DNA of 64,000 nt from Caulobacter radicis (GTDB taxonomy: Bacteria; Pseudomonadota; Alphaproteobacteria; Caulobacterales; Caulobacteraceae): the NCBI RefSeq assembly GCF_003094615.1, contig NZ_QDKO01000025.1, positions 62,001 to 126,000 of the forward strand, given 5' to 3'. A model generated the notes under the pieces. That model was not told the DNA's origin. It did no database searches and saw only the letters and a program-made list of their open reading frames with translations. Below, piece by piece: positions 36,728 through 44,830 of the stretch; position 1 is the stretch's first letter, and each line of letters starts with the position of its first letter. The position numbers and the translations under genes are program-made.

Positions 36728-37873
36728 ATGCCGAGCCTCGGCGACACCACCGCTATGCTGGCGCGCCTGCGTCGCGCCTCGTTTTCCGCTCCAGACGCGA
36801 TCGGGCGCCTGGAGCGCACGGACGATTTCGGCGTCAATCCTGGTCACCTGACGATGCTGAGCTATCGGCCCGAAGGCTTGGCGTCCGGATCGCCGCTCGT
36901 GGTCGTCCTGCACGGCTGCACCCAGACTGCTGCGGCCTACGCCGAAGGCGCCGGCTGGCTAGACCTAGCCGACCGCATGGGCTTCATGATCCTCGCGCCG
37001 CAGCAGGCTCAGAGCAACAATCCCAATCGCTGCTTCAACTGGTTCCTGGCGGGCGACATCCGGCGAGGCAAGGGAGAGGGCGCTTCCATCGCGGCGATGG
37101 TCGGTCATCTGCTCGACGCTCATGATCTTGATCCGCAGCGGGTCTTCGTTACGGGATTGTCGGCGGGCGGGGCGATGGCGGGGGTGATGCTGGCTGTCTA
37201 TCCCGACCTCTTGGCGGGCGGCGCCGTGATTGCGGGCCTGCCTTATGGCGTGGCCCGCAACGTCCAGAGCGCGATGCAGGTCATGAACCGGCCCGCTGCT
37301 CGTTCAGGCGCGGATTTCGCCGCTCTGGTTCCCGCCTTCCAGGGCGGCTCCCGGCCCCGGCTGTCGATCTGGCACGGCGACGCCGACCGCACCGTGCATG
37401 TCCAGAACGCTCATGACCTGGCCCAGCAGTGGGTCGCCCTGCAAGGGCTGCCCATCGCGCCGCATCGGGTGGAGCCGCTGGCGCATGGAACCCGCTCGAC
37501 CTGGCGGTCCGCCGGGGGCGAGCCGCTCGTCGAGTTGAACATCGTTCGCGGCCTTGGCCATGGCGCCCCGCTTTCCATGAAGCGCGCCGGCGATGTCGGC
37601 AAGGCGGGGCCCTTCTTGCTCGAGGCGGGGATTTCTTCGTCCCTGGAGATCGTCAGGTTCTGGAAGATCGACGAAGGGCGCGGCGAGCGGAGCGGCGATG
37701 GAGGGGCTGAGCGGGCGCTGGAAACGATCGCGCCGACGCAGCCTGCAGCCCAGCCGGAGCGTCCCGAGATCGGCGGTCTGGGAGAGGGGGTCATGAAAGC
37801 TGTCAGCCACGTGCCCGCAGGCGTCCAGGACGTAATCGCCAAGGCGCTGCGTGCGGCTGGTCTCCTGAAGTAA
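36728..37873 (+). CDS. PHB-depolymerase-family esterase
   Basis: 381 residues of the LpqC/PhaZ-like alpha/beta hydrolase family. Oxyanion region PLVVVLHGCTQTAAAYAEGA; nucleophile FVTGLSAGGAMA; catalytic Asp in WHGDADRTVHVQNA; His in GLGHGAPL. No signal peptide is evident, so it acts inside the cell or leaves by another route. The last 60 residues are an extra Pro-rich linker and helix (EGVMKAVSHVPAGVQDVIAK) that could tether it to polyester granules. Substrate may be a polyhydroxyalkanoate oligomer or a feruloyl-type ester. AGGAC precedes the ATG. Confidence 0.85.
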   Translation: MPSLGDTTAMLARLRRASFSAPDAIGRLERTDDFGVNPGHLTMLSYRPEGLASGSPLVVVLHGCTQTAAAYAEGAGWLDLADRMGFMILAPQQAQSNNPNRCFNWFLAGDIRRGKGEGASIAAMVGHLLDAHDLDPQRVFVTGLSAGGAMAGVMLAVYPDLLAGGAVIAGLPYGVARNVQSAMQVMNRPAARSGADFAALVPAFQGGSRPRLSIWHGDADRTVHVQNAHDLAQQWVALQGLPIAPHRVEPLAHGTRSTWRSAGGEPLVELNIVRGLGHGAPLSMKRAGDVGKAGPFLLEAGISSSLEIVRFWKIDEGRGERSGDGGAERALETIAPTQPAAQPERPEIGGLGEGVMKAVSHVPAGVQDVIAKALRAAGLLK

Positions 37874-37904
37874 CCAGCTGTGGCCTGAACAGGCGCCGCG
37901 TTTA

Positions 37905-38062
37905 CACTTTGCGAGGGGGTGGTGGGTAGTGATTTTGAATTATGACAATATAATTTCTGCTGACAAAGGCGATTTTGTTCCGTAATTATCGAATTGAATT
38001 AGTGCCTTGTCGTGATTTATATTTTGCTTTGCTCTTGAATATTGTTAATAAAATCGCCATTT
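37905..38062. promoter_or_regulatory. AT-rich intergenic segment before the repeat protein gene
   Basis: About 150 bases of very AT-rich sequence (stretches such as TTATGACAATATAATTTC and CTTGAATATTGTTAATAAAA). It contrasts sharply with its surroundings and lacks the GGAAC element seen at neighbours. It likely carries the promoter of the next gene and may be bound by an AT-selective nucleoid protein. Confidence 0.4.
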
Positions 38063-38108
38063 GATGTGGGTCGGGAGGAGTATGTCTCATCCCAAGGAAT
38101 CCCACAAA

Positions 38109-39125
38109 ATGCGTATCCAACTCCTGGTCGCCGGCGTCTGCGCCGCGGCCCTCATCCCCGCCGCCGCGCTCGCGCAACAGACCTGCGAGCAGCGGCAGAG
38201 CAATCGTGTGGCCGGAACCCTCCTCGGCGCTGGTGTCGGGGCGGCGGCAGGCAGCGCCGTGGCGGGCCGCGGCGATCGTGGCGAAGGGGCCGTTATCGGC
38301 GGCATCGCTGGCGCCCTGATCGGTAATCAGGTCGCCAAGGGGCGTCCCGACTGCGCCCGCGCCTATGGCTTCTACGATAATCAGGGCGCCTGGCACGCCA
38401 ACGCCGTCTCGCGAAGCGAGGCTTCCGGCTATTTCGATCGCAACGGCGACTGGGTCGACGGGGCTCCACGCGGCTACTACGCGTCCGACGGGCGCTGGAT
38501 GCAGGCGAGCACCGACGTCGCGGCGTCCGGCTACTATGCCAACGGTCTGTGGGTTCCAGCCTCGGCCACCGGCTACTACGCTCAGGACGGTCGCTGGGTC
38601 TCGGCCGCTTCCGGTTACTATGACAGGTCCGGTCGCTGGATCGCGGGCGCAGCCAGCGGTCGCTACGACGCCAACGGACGCTGGATGCCGGGCCAGCCGA
38701 GCGGACGGCGCGCCGCCAACGGAGCCTGGATCGCTGATCCGCAGCCGGGCTATTACGCCAACGGGCGCTGGGTGCGTGGCGAGACGGTCGGTTACTACGA
38801 CGCCCGTGGCGGCTGGGTCTCGACGGATGCTCGCCGCCCGCGCGCCGATTATCCCGCCGGTCAATATCCCGACGGCCGCGGCAGGCTCAGCATCGACGAT
38901 CGTCAGGCGCAACTGGCCGAGCGCATCAATCGCGGCGCCTATAGCGGTCGCCTGAGCCGGGCTGAGGCGGGCCAGGCGACACGAACCCTGGCCGCGATCG
39001 AGCGCCAGGAGCGGTCCTTGCGCAACCGTCAAGGCGATCTTGGTCCCAGAGGGCGGGCGATCATCACCGCTCGGCTCGATCGGTTGAGCGACAGCATCAG
39101 CGGCGATTTCCGCGACGATCGCTGA
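38109..39125 (+). CDS. Exported glycine-zipper protein with about ten GYY..GRW repeats
   Basis: 338 residues. A signal peptide (MRIQLLVAGVCAAALIPAAA, cleaved before QQTCE) is followed by a glycine zipper (AGTLLGAGVGAAAGSAVAG, GAVIGGIAGALIGNQVAKG) and then about ten tandem modules of about 15 residues of the form GYYa.dGRWv.g (residues about 85-265), and a helical basic C-terminus. The zipper suggests insertion in the outer membrane or periplasmic face; the aromatic repeats resemble short beta modules that bind polymers. ATG at 38109 gives a clean signal peptide; an ATG at 38082 has a closer AGGAG but no signal. Function unknown. Confidence 0.72.
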   Translation: MRIQLLVAGVCAAALIPAAALAQQTCEQRQSNRVAGTLLGAGVGAAAGSAVAGRGDRGEGAVIGGIAGALIGNQVAKGRPDCARAYGFYDNQGAWHANAVSRSEASGYFDRNGDWVDGAPRGYYASDGRWMQASTDVAASGYYANGLWVPASATGYYAQDGRWVSAASGYYDRSGRWIAGAASGRYDANGRWMPGQPSGRRAANGAWIADPQPGYYANGRWVRGETVGYYDARGGWVSTDARRPRADYPAGQYPDGRGRLSIDDRQAQLAERINRGAYSGRLSRAEAGQATRTLAAIERQERSLRNRQGDLGPRGRAIITARLDRLSDSISGDFRDDR

Positions 39126-39141
39126 CATCCGCAATACAGCG

Positions 39142-39171
39142 CCGGGCGACGTTCCTTGGAAGGTCGCCCGG
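39142..39171 (+). terminator. Long hairpin after the repeat protein gene
   Basis: CCGGGCGAC pairs with GTCGCCCGG, and inside the loop TTCC pairs with GGAA, giving a nearly continuous stem. No T-run. Confidence 0.6.
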
Positions 39172-39233
39172 AATCGCATCGTGCGCCGGCCCCTAGCGGC
39201 GGCGCGCTTGGCTAGCCCCTTCGGATACGAAAC

Positions 39234-39413
39234 ATGCCCTATCTCTTCGTCGCTGCCGCCGTATGTGTCATGCTGGCGCTAGCGCTTCCCGTTGTCTTTC
39301 GGCTTCTGCCTAAGCAAAGCTTGGCGAGATCGCGTCGCGTTCCTCCGCTTTCCCCGTCAGGTCACTGGAAGAAAAGTGCGCCGAACGCGTCAACCGGGCG
39401 GTTTCACCCGTAG
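39234..39413 (+). CDS. Possible 59-residue single-helix membrane protein
   Basis: Starts MPYLFVAAAVCVMLALALPV, a single hydrophobic helix, then a basic tail. The ribosome-binding site is weak (GGATACGA). Its last 24 bases overlap the end of the convergent acidic protein gene. No family recognised; it could be a chance frame. Confidence 0.35.
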   Translation: MPYLFVAAAVCVMLALALPVVFRLLPKQSLARSRRVPPLSPSGHWKKSAPNASTGRFHP

Positions 39414-39686
39414 ATCCATGCCGAGCGTCGGGCCAATGCCGTCGGGGTGTTCGCCGAACGGGTTGAGGCGACGGCGATGGGCGATGGCCTCGAGCCGGGT
39501 TCGCAGATCATCATCGATGACGATAGCCTGCCTGGCGCCGTCATCGTTGTCCAGACCGCCTTGGGAGGCGACGAGAACCTCGCCGAGGGCGGCCAGAAAG
39601 GCTTCGTCCTCCGGCGTTCCCTCGGCCGGTGGATTGTCGAGGTGGCTGAGGACCACTTCCAGCGCGTCTTCGAAGGTCGGTGACAT
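39390..39686 (-). CDS. Small acidic protein of unknown function
   Basis: 98 residues, acidic: SPTFEDALEVVLSHLDNPPA, then EDEAFLAALGEVLVASQGG, then AIVIDDDLRTRLEAIAHRRR. No membrane segment or recognised domain; predicted helical. AAAGGG lies 7 bases before the ATG. A near-consensus EcfG-type element lies at 39746-39770 for this direction, which would put it in the general-stress set. Confidence 0.6.
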   Translation of the reverse strand: MSPTFEDALEVVLSHLDNPPAEGTPEDEAFLAALGEVLVASQGGLDNDDGARQAIVIDDDLRTRLEAIAHRRRLNPFGEHPDGIGPTLGMDLRVKPPG

Positions 39687-39745
39687 GGCGGGCCCTTTCG
39701 AAACCCCGAGCCGGGGAAGGCCCCAGCGAAAGCCGCTCCAATAAA

Positions 39746-39770
39746 AACGTTCAAGCGACGCTATGGTTCG
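39746..39770 (-). promoter_or_regulatory. EcfG-like promoter (CGAAC-N16-CGTT) for the acidic protein gene
   Basis: On the minus strand CGAAC-N16-CGTT, one mismatch from GGAAC-N16-CGTT; the predicted start lies about 50 bases before the ATG at 39686. Confidence 0.5.
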
Positions 39771-39889
39771 GGATCCCGCTGCGCGGTTTCGTCGCCCGGT
39801 CTGGTCGTCGGAGCCGATCCCGATTTGTGCTAGAACTAAAGCTTCGGCGCGGCGTTGAGAGTCCGGCGCAAGCGCCGATCTCTCGCCCG

Positions 39890-39915
39890 GGAACGGCTGT
39901 CGTTTCGAGAGCCTT
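39890..39915 (+). promoter_or_regulatory. EcfG-like promoter before the HisKA_2 kinase gene
   Basis: GGAAC-N17-CCTT. The predicted start (about 39922) lies just before the kinase ATG at 39934 and at a GTG (39922), so a short or absent leader is implied. Confidence 0.4.
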
Positions 39916-39933
39916 CGGGTCGTGGATCCCCCT

Positions 39934-40977
39934 ATGCTCGATGAGGCTCGCCCCGTTCCGTCGCCCATCGACGCCCTGGCCCAGGCCCTGGTGTCCTCAT
40001 CGGATGCGCCCATACTTCTGCTCAATGGCGACTTCAGGATCGTCGCGGCGAGCGAGTCCTTCGCCGAAGCCTTTCGCATCGACGTGGAGAAGGCGGTCGG
40101 CCTGTCGGCGTTCGTTCTTGGCGAAGGCGAATGGAGCGCGCCGTCGTTGCGAGACTTGCTCGCCATCGCGCTGGAGGGGGGCGGCGCTGTCGAGGCCGGT
40201 GAGATGGATCTGGTCCGAGCTGGCGAGGACGCCAGGCGGCTGGTGATCAGGGCGCGACGGCTCGACTACGGCGACCCTGCCAACCCGCTTCTGCTTCTGA
40301 CCATCTTCGACGTGACGGACGCGCGCCTCGCCGATCGCGTCAAGGACGACCTAGTGCGCGAGAAGGCCGTGCTGTTCGACGAACTGCAGCACAGAATCGC
40401 CAACAGCCTGCAGATCATCGCCAGCATCCTGATGCAGTCGGCCCGCAAGGCGCCGTCCGCCGAGATCCGCGCCCATGTCGCCGACGCCCACAGTCGAGTG
40501 ATGTCGGTCGCCGCTCTCCAGCGCCAACTGGTGGAGTCGGGCGCGGGTGAGGTGGAACTGAAGGCCTATTTCAGGGCGCTGTGCGACGGCATCGCCGCCT
40601 CGATGGTCTCCAATCCTGAGAAGCTCACGCTCTCCGTCGTCAGCGACGAGCACTGGGTGGCCGCGGAGGTTTCGGTAAGCATGGGACTGATCGTCACCGA
40701 GCTGGTCATCAACGCCCTCAAGCACGCGTTTCCAGGTCGCGAAGGCGGGCATATCTGGATGGAGTACAGCGCCTCGGAAGGCGGCTGGACGCTGTCGGTC
40801 GCCGACGATGGCGTGGGCATGCCGCCCGCAAGCGGATCCGTCAGGGTTGGCCTCGGCTCGAGCATCATCCAGGCCCTGGCCAAGCAGTTGAGGGCCGAGG
40901 TCGTCGTGGATGGTTCCGGACCGGGTGCCCGCGTCGCCATTGTCCACCAGCCGCAACTGCAGCCTCAGAACGCGTGA
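39934..40977 (+). CDS. Sensor kinase, PAS plus HisKA_2/HATPase
   Basis: 347 residues. N-terminal PAS-like sensor (SSSDAPILLLNGDFRIVAAS, about 20-130), then the HisKA_2 dimerisation/phosphoacceptor segment FDELQHRIANSLQIIASIL (His about 153), then the ATPase with GLIVTELVINALKHAFPGR and VADDGVGMP. Kinases with this H-box include those that feed the PhyR-NepR-EcfG general stress pathway of alphaproteobacteria (for example LovK, PhyK). Here the context is stress genes and GGAAC promoters, which makes that role plausible but unproven. No flavin-binding NCRFL motif is seen, so it is not a LOV sensor. Confidence 0.85.
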   Translation: MLDEARPVPSPIDALAQALVSSSDAPILLLNGDFRIVAASESFAEAFRIDVEKAVGLSAFVLGEGEWSAPSLRDLLAIALEGGGAVEAGEMDLVRAGEDARRLVIRARRLDYGDPANPLLLLTIFDVTDARLADRVKDDLVREKAVLFDELQHRIANSLQIIASILMQSARKAPSAEIRAHVADAHSRVMSVAALQRQLVESGAGEVELKAYFRALCDGIAASMVSNPEKLTLSVVSDEHWVAAEVSVSMGLIVTELVINALKHAFPGREGGHIWMEYSASEGGWTLSVADDGVGMPPASGSVRVGLGSSIIQALAKQLRAEVVVDGSGPGARVAIVHQPQLQPQNA

Positions 40978-41121
40978 AATTCGCGTCAGGGCAAAGCCCA
41001 GGCGCAGCTGATGGCGCGACATCTTCGCCTGGGACGAACACCGCTCAGCGGGCTTTATCGTCAACAACCGACCTGCAATTTGGCTCAATGCGCGCCCAAC
41101 CGCCTCGCGGTCGCAGGGCGT

Positions 41122-42351
41122 TCAGCCGTGCTTGTCGATCGCCATCTGGATGACGTCAGTGCGGCCGGTTCGAAAGCCTGCCTCGCAGTAGGCGAGATAG
41201 AAGAGCCAAAGCCTGCGGAAGCGCGCGTCGAAGGCCTTCGAGCCCTCGGCTATGGAGGGGTAGGCTCGTTCGAAGCGCTGGGCCCACAGCGCCAGGGTCT
41301 GGGCGTAGTCCTGGCCGAACCGCTCGGTCCTGCGCCAGCGCAGGCCGCGGGCGGCGATCAGCGGCGCCAGGCGGTTCTCGGAGGGAAGTGACCCGCCCGG
41401 GAATACATAGCGCTGAATGAAATCGGTGCGGGCGTCGTATTCGTCGAACAGCGCATCCTGGATGGTGATCACCTGCAGGCCGGCGCGGCCGCCGGGCTTC
41501 AGCAGCGAGCCCAGCTTGTCGAAATAGACGCCCCAGTAGTCGCGGCCCACTGCTTCCAGCATCTCGATGGACGCCACGCGGTCGAACTGGCCCGTCAGGT
41601 CGCGATAGTCGAGCAGGCGGATGTCGACCCGCTCGGCCAGCCCGGCCTCGAAGATCCGGCGGCGCGCGAAGTCGTGCTGTTCCCGCGAGATGGTCACGGC
41701 GGTGACCCGGGCGCCGATCCTGGCGGTCGCGAACTGGGCGAACCCGCCCCAGCCGCAGCCGATCTCGACGACGCTGTGGCCGGGCCTGAGGTCGATCAGG
41801 GCGGCCAGGCTTTCGTACTTGGCCGTCTGGGCGGCTTCCAGCGACTGGCCCGGATGCTCGAACCGTGCCGAGGAGTAGGTCATGGTCTCGTCCAGCCAGG
41901 CTCCGTAGAAGGCGTTCCCGAGATCGTAGTGGGCGTGGATGTTGCGGCGCGACCCGGCCTTGCTGTTGGCGCGCAGGCGGTGGAACGCCCAGTTGGCGAG
42001 CTTCATCGGCAAGCCGCCGTCGAACAGGCGCCGGATGTGGTCGTAGTTGTTGGCCAGGGTCGTCAGCAGCGCCGCCAGGTCGGGGCTGTCCCATTCCCCC
42101 GCCATGAACCCTTCGGCAAAACCGATGTCGCCATTGGCCAGCACTCGCGCGGCGAAGCGGAAGTCGTGCACGACGATGGTGGCGGCAAGGCCCGGGGCGG
42201 CGCCCGCCAGGTGACGGCGCTCGCCGCCCGGCGTGACGATCGTCAGTTCTCCCCAGGTCCAGCGCGCCGAGAGCAGCCGCATGACCAGGTCGAACAGTGG
42301 CGAGCCGCGCGATGCGCCGGCGACGCGGAGGTCCAGGGATGTGTCGCTCAT
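41122..42351 (-). CDS. cfa: Cyclopropane-fatty-acyl-phospholipid synthase
   Basis: 409 residues. It transfers a methylene from SAM to cis double bonds in membrane lipids. SAM motif VVEIGCGWGGFAQFA, preceded by the family segments HYDLGNAFYGAWLDETMTYS and followed by LDYRDLTGQFDRVASIEMLE and YVFPGGSLPSENRLAPLI. It is divergent from the sigma-E gene; cfa is a known sigma-E target in Rhodobacter and Caulobacter-type systems. I see no good TGATCC element in its own direction, so its promoter is less clear. Confidence 0.92.
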   Translation of the reverse strand: MSDTSLDLRVAGASRGSPLFDLVMRLLSARWTWGELTIVTPGGERRHLAGAAPGLAATIVVHDFRFAARVLANGDIGFAEGFMAGEWDSPDLAALLTTLANNYDHIRRLFDGGLPMKLANWAFHRLRANSKAGSRRNIHAHYDLGNAFYGAWLDETMTYSSARFEHPGQSLEAAQTAKYESLAALIDLRPGHSVVEIGCGWGGFAQFATARIGARVTAVTISREQHDFARRRIFEAGLAERVDIRLLDYRDLTGQFDRVASIEMLEAVGRDYWGVYFDKLGSLLKPGGRAGLQVITIQDALFDEYDARTDFIQRYVFPGGSLPSENRLAPLIAARGLRWRRTERFGQDYAQTLALWAQRFERAYPSIAEGSKAFDARFRRLWLFYLAYCEAGFRTGRTDVIQMAIDKHG

Positions 42352-42471
42352 CTGAGGCGGCCCTCGTCAGGGTGGCGTCCGCCGCGCCACGGGGCGAGGA
42401 TGGACATGTCCCGAGGTCCTACGGTCGAGGTTGCCGATCGGATGGCGGCGCGCGCTATTTTTCGTTTCCGG

Positions 42472-42501
42472 TGATCCGGGCGGGCGGCCGTGCCGTATCA
42501 T
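42472..42501 (+). promoter_or_regulatory. Sigma-E autoregulatory promoter (TGATCC-N18-TATCAT)
   Basis: TGATCC at 42472-42477, 18-base spacer, TATCAT at 42496-42501. The same -35 and spacing recur at 44575-44604. It resembles the -35 of the RpoE/ChrR (ECF11) group. The implied start near 42508 supports GTG 42554 as the rpoE start over an ATG at 42506. Confidence 0.7.
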
Positions 42502-42553
42502 CCGCATGCATGCGACTCGGGCCCTATCCGCACACCCTGCAGGCCGTCACGCC

Positions 42554-43114
42554 GTGAGCTCCTCACGCGCGCTGGACGATCTCGTCGTGCGCGTCGGCGC
42601 AAGCCGCGACCGCGAGGCTTTCGCGGGGCTGTTCGACCACTATGCGCCAAGGATCAAGGCGCTGCTGATGCGCGGCGGCGCCAGCGCCTCGGCTGCCGAG
42701 GAACTGGCCCAGGAAACCCTGCTGGTCGTCTGGCGCAAGGCGCACCTCTTCGACCCCGCCCGCGCTTCGGCGGCGGCCTGGATCTTCACGATCGCCCGCA
42801 ACCTCCGCATCGACCATTTCAGGCGCGGCTCGGTCACCCTTCATGAGCTCGATTTTCACCTGGACGCGGAGGAGCCGGCCCAGCCCGACGCCATCCTCAG
42901 CGGGGCGCAGGACGCCCAGCGGGTGAGGGCGGCGATGCTCAGCCTCAACGCCGACCAGGCCGCCGCCATCGAAATGGCCTTCTTCCAGGAGCAGACCCAT
43001 ACGGAGATATCCAGGACGCTCGGCGTTCCGCTCGGAACGGTCAAGGCGCGCATCCGGTTCGGCATGATGAAGCTGCGGGCCTGCATCGAAAGGGACAGGG
43101 GGGACGTGCAATGA
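42554..43114 (+). CDS. rpoE: ECF RNA polymerase sigma factor, RpoE/SigE (ChrR-type)
   Basis: 186 residues with sigma-2 (FAGLFDHYAPRIKALLMRGG, then AEELAQETLLVVWRKAHLFD and AAWIFTIARNLRIDHFRRG) and sigma-4 (AAAIEMAFFQEQTHTEISRT and LGVPLGTVKARIRFGMMKLR). This is the ECF11 type paired with ChrR, which in Rhodobacter and Caulobacter responds to singlet oxygen and organic peroxides. GTG at 42554 was chosen because the sigma-E promoter places the transcript start near 42508. It overlaps chrR by ATGA. Divergent from cfa. Confidence 0.92.
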   Translation: MSSSRALDDLVVRVGASRDREAFAGLFDHYAPRIKALLMRGGASASAAEELAQETLLVVWRKAHLFDPARASAAAWIFTIARNLRIDHFRRGSVTLHELDFHLDAEEPAQPDAILSGAQDAQRVRAAMLSLNADQAAAIEMAFFQEQTHTEISRTLGVPLGTVKARIRFGMMKLRACIERDRGDVQ

Positions 43115-43746
43115 GCCTTCGCCGTCAGCCCAGCGAGGAAAGGCTGCTGGCCTTCGCCGCGGGAACCCTGAGTTTCCCGGAAGCCGTCGTCGTGGCCGCG
43201 CATCTCAGCCTGCGGCCGGCTACGCGCCCGTGGGCCGAGCTCGGCTCGGCCGTGGGCGGCGTGCTGCTCGACGACCAGGCGCCGGAAGCGATCAGCCAGG
43301 GCGCCCGGCGGGACGTCATGGCGCGCCTGGACGCCGACGAGGCCGCCGCTGAGCCGAGGCCGGCCTCGGCCGATCCTGTTCTTCCGGCGCCTCTCGACCA
43401 GTTCGCGCTTGGGCCCTGGCGCTGGCTGGGACCGGGCGTGCGGGTTCGCGACGTGCTCGGGACCCGGCAGGGCGACTGCCGTGTCATCCTGCTGAAGATC
43501 GCCTCGGGGCAGTCGGCGCCGCGCCACACCCATGGGGGTGTTGAACTGACCTGCGTGATCGACGGCGCCTACGCCACCGAGGACGGTGTCTTTTCGCGCG
43601 GCGACTTCGAGGAGGCCGACCCGAGCGTGACACACCAGCCCAAGGTCGTCTCCAAGGAGCCCTGTCTCTGTGTCGCCGCGCTTGACGGCCAGATCATGTT
43701 GCCCGGCAGGCTTGGCAAGCTGCTCGCGCCTTTCGTGCGCCTCTAG
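43111..43746 (+). CDS. chrR: ChrR anti-sigma factor with altered N-terminal zinc site
   Basis: 211 residues. The N-terminal anti-sigma domain is followed by a cupin (about 100-195). In Rhodobacter ChrR the anti-sigma zinc is held by H6, H31, C35 and C38; here residue 6 is Gln, 31 is His (AAHLSLRPATR), 35 is Arg and 38 is Thr, so three of four ligands are gone. The cupin ligands are intact at H139, H141, E145 and H175, two residues before the Rhodobacter positions, and the C-terminal Cys pair is C185, C187 (EPCLCV). Coupled to rpoE by ATGA. It presumably still binds sigma-E but without that zinc. Confidence 0.88.
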   Translation: MSLRRQPSEERLLAFAAGTLSFPEAVVVAAHLSLRPATRPWAELGSAVGGVLLDDQAPEAISQGARRDVMARLDADEAAAEPRPASADPVLPAPLDQFALGPWRWLGPGVRVRDVLGTRQGDCRVILLKIASGQSAPRHTHGGVELTCVIDGAYATEDGVFSRGDFEEADPSVTHQPKVVSKEPCLCVAALDGQIMLPGRLGKLLAPFVRL

Positions 43747-44555
43747 GGGCGCTGGCCGGGCTCGCCCGAGCTTTCGTCGCGAGGCCGCGGCTTGGCCCCG
43801 CTCAGCTCTGGCTGATAGAGGCCGGTGGTCATGCGCAGGAGCAGCCCCTCGGGACGCAGTCGCGGTCCGAAGCGCTCGCAAGGATCGGGTGTCGCCACGG
43901 GGCGAGGCTTTCGGTCGCGCGGCGTCAGGGCTGCCGCCACTGCGTCCCCGAATGGTTCGGCCAGTTGGTGGGCGTCCCCGACTGGCGACAGCGACGGCTT
44001 GTCGGCGCCCACGACCATGGCCTGCCGGCTCCAGACCAGGGCGGCCGCCTGGGCGCCGTCCGGCGCCAGGAGCTCGGCCTCGGCCCACAGCCCGCCCACC
44101 CCGCCCGGCGCCCGCAGCGAGACCGGACCCGGGATGAAGAAATTGGCCACCGCCGAGGCGGCCGCCCCGGCCTGGTTGGTGAGTTCGATGCGGGTCACGC
44201 CGACCTTGACGGTCCCCGCGTCGGGGGAGGGGGCGTCGATCAGGGTGAAGCGCTTGCTCAGCTCGTAGCAGACCTGCCGGTCGACCTCAGTCAGCACCGC
44301 CTGGCGGTGCTCGTCCTCGACCGACAGGGCCTCGCTCGAATGGCTCGCGGCGGGCGTGATCCAGAGCTGTTCGATTGGCGCGGCCATCGCCTCGTCGCGG
44401 CGCTCGTACACCGTGGCTCGAACACTGCCAGGCCGTTTGGCCAGGCCATCGTAGCTGCTTAGAAAGCCGGAATACGAGGCGCCGCCGCTGGCGCACGCCG
44501 CGCACGTCGCGACCAAACCTGCTATCGCGGCCGCACGGATGACCTTGTCGGACAT
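43743..44555 (-). CDS. DUF3313-family lipoprotein
   Basis: 270 residues. Signal and lipobox (AGLVATCAACASGG), then YSGFLSSYDGLAKRPGSVRA, the family start, and LTEVDRQVCYELSKRFTLID and VKVGVTRIELTNQAGAAASA. Outer-membrane or periplasmic lipoprotein of unknown function. AGAGGAGG precedes the ATG. Its stop overlaps the convergent chrR stop within CTAG. A TGATCC-N18-TATAGA element 20 bases upstream makes it a likely sigma-E target. A truncated relative lies at 46410. Confidence 0.82.
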   Translation of the reverse strand: MSDKVIRAAAIAGLVATCAACASGGASYSGFLSSYDGLAKRPGSVRATVYERRDEAMAAPIEQLWITPAASHSSEALSVEDEHRQAVLTEVDRQVCYELSKRFTLIDAPSPDAGTVKVGVTRIELTNQAGAAASAVANFFIPGPVSLRAPGGVGGLWAEAELLAPDGAQAAALVWSRQAMVVGADKPSLSPVGDAHQLAEPFGDAVAAALTPRDRKPRPVATPDPCERFGPRLRPEGLLLRMTTGLYQPELSGAKPRPRDESSGEPGQRP

Positions 44556-44574
44556 GTCGCCTCCTCTGTCACGC

Positions 44575-44604
44575 TCTATACGGCGGGAGGCGGGCGCTGG
44601 ATCA
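44575..44604 (-). promoter_or_regulatory. Sigma-E-type promoter (TGATCC-N18-TATAGA) of the DUF3313 gene
   Basis: Same -35 hexamer and same 18-base spacer as the rpoE promoter at 42472. It ends 20 bases before the DUF3313 start. This is the second such element in the locus. Confidence 0.65.
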
Positions 44605-44830
44605 TTCTCAGTTGCAGCCGGACGCGGCTCTACCGGCCTGCCGGAGCCTGTCGTGCACCGCGAAGTTCGTCGGATATCACGATCCCTCGACCATCGCGCT
44701 TCTCTCGAAGCTGCGACGAGCGGCGTTCGCCTATCCATCGGGGTTCGACGGAACGCGGCGGGCTCCTAAACCGACACACCCCTTTGGTGATCATCGGAAA
44801 GGGTTCTCGACCTGCTCTTTCTGGCCAAAG

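Noticed and set aside
38142..39100. Repeat array at 38.3-38.9 kb as a non-coding tandem repeat or CRISPR-like array
   Set aside because: The repeats vary at the DNA level and keep one protein frame, so they are protein modules.
42856..44088. 410-codon open frame on the minus strand
   Set aside because: Antisense to rpoE/chrR; those genes have clear domains and coupling.
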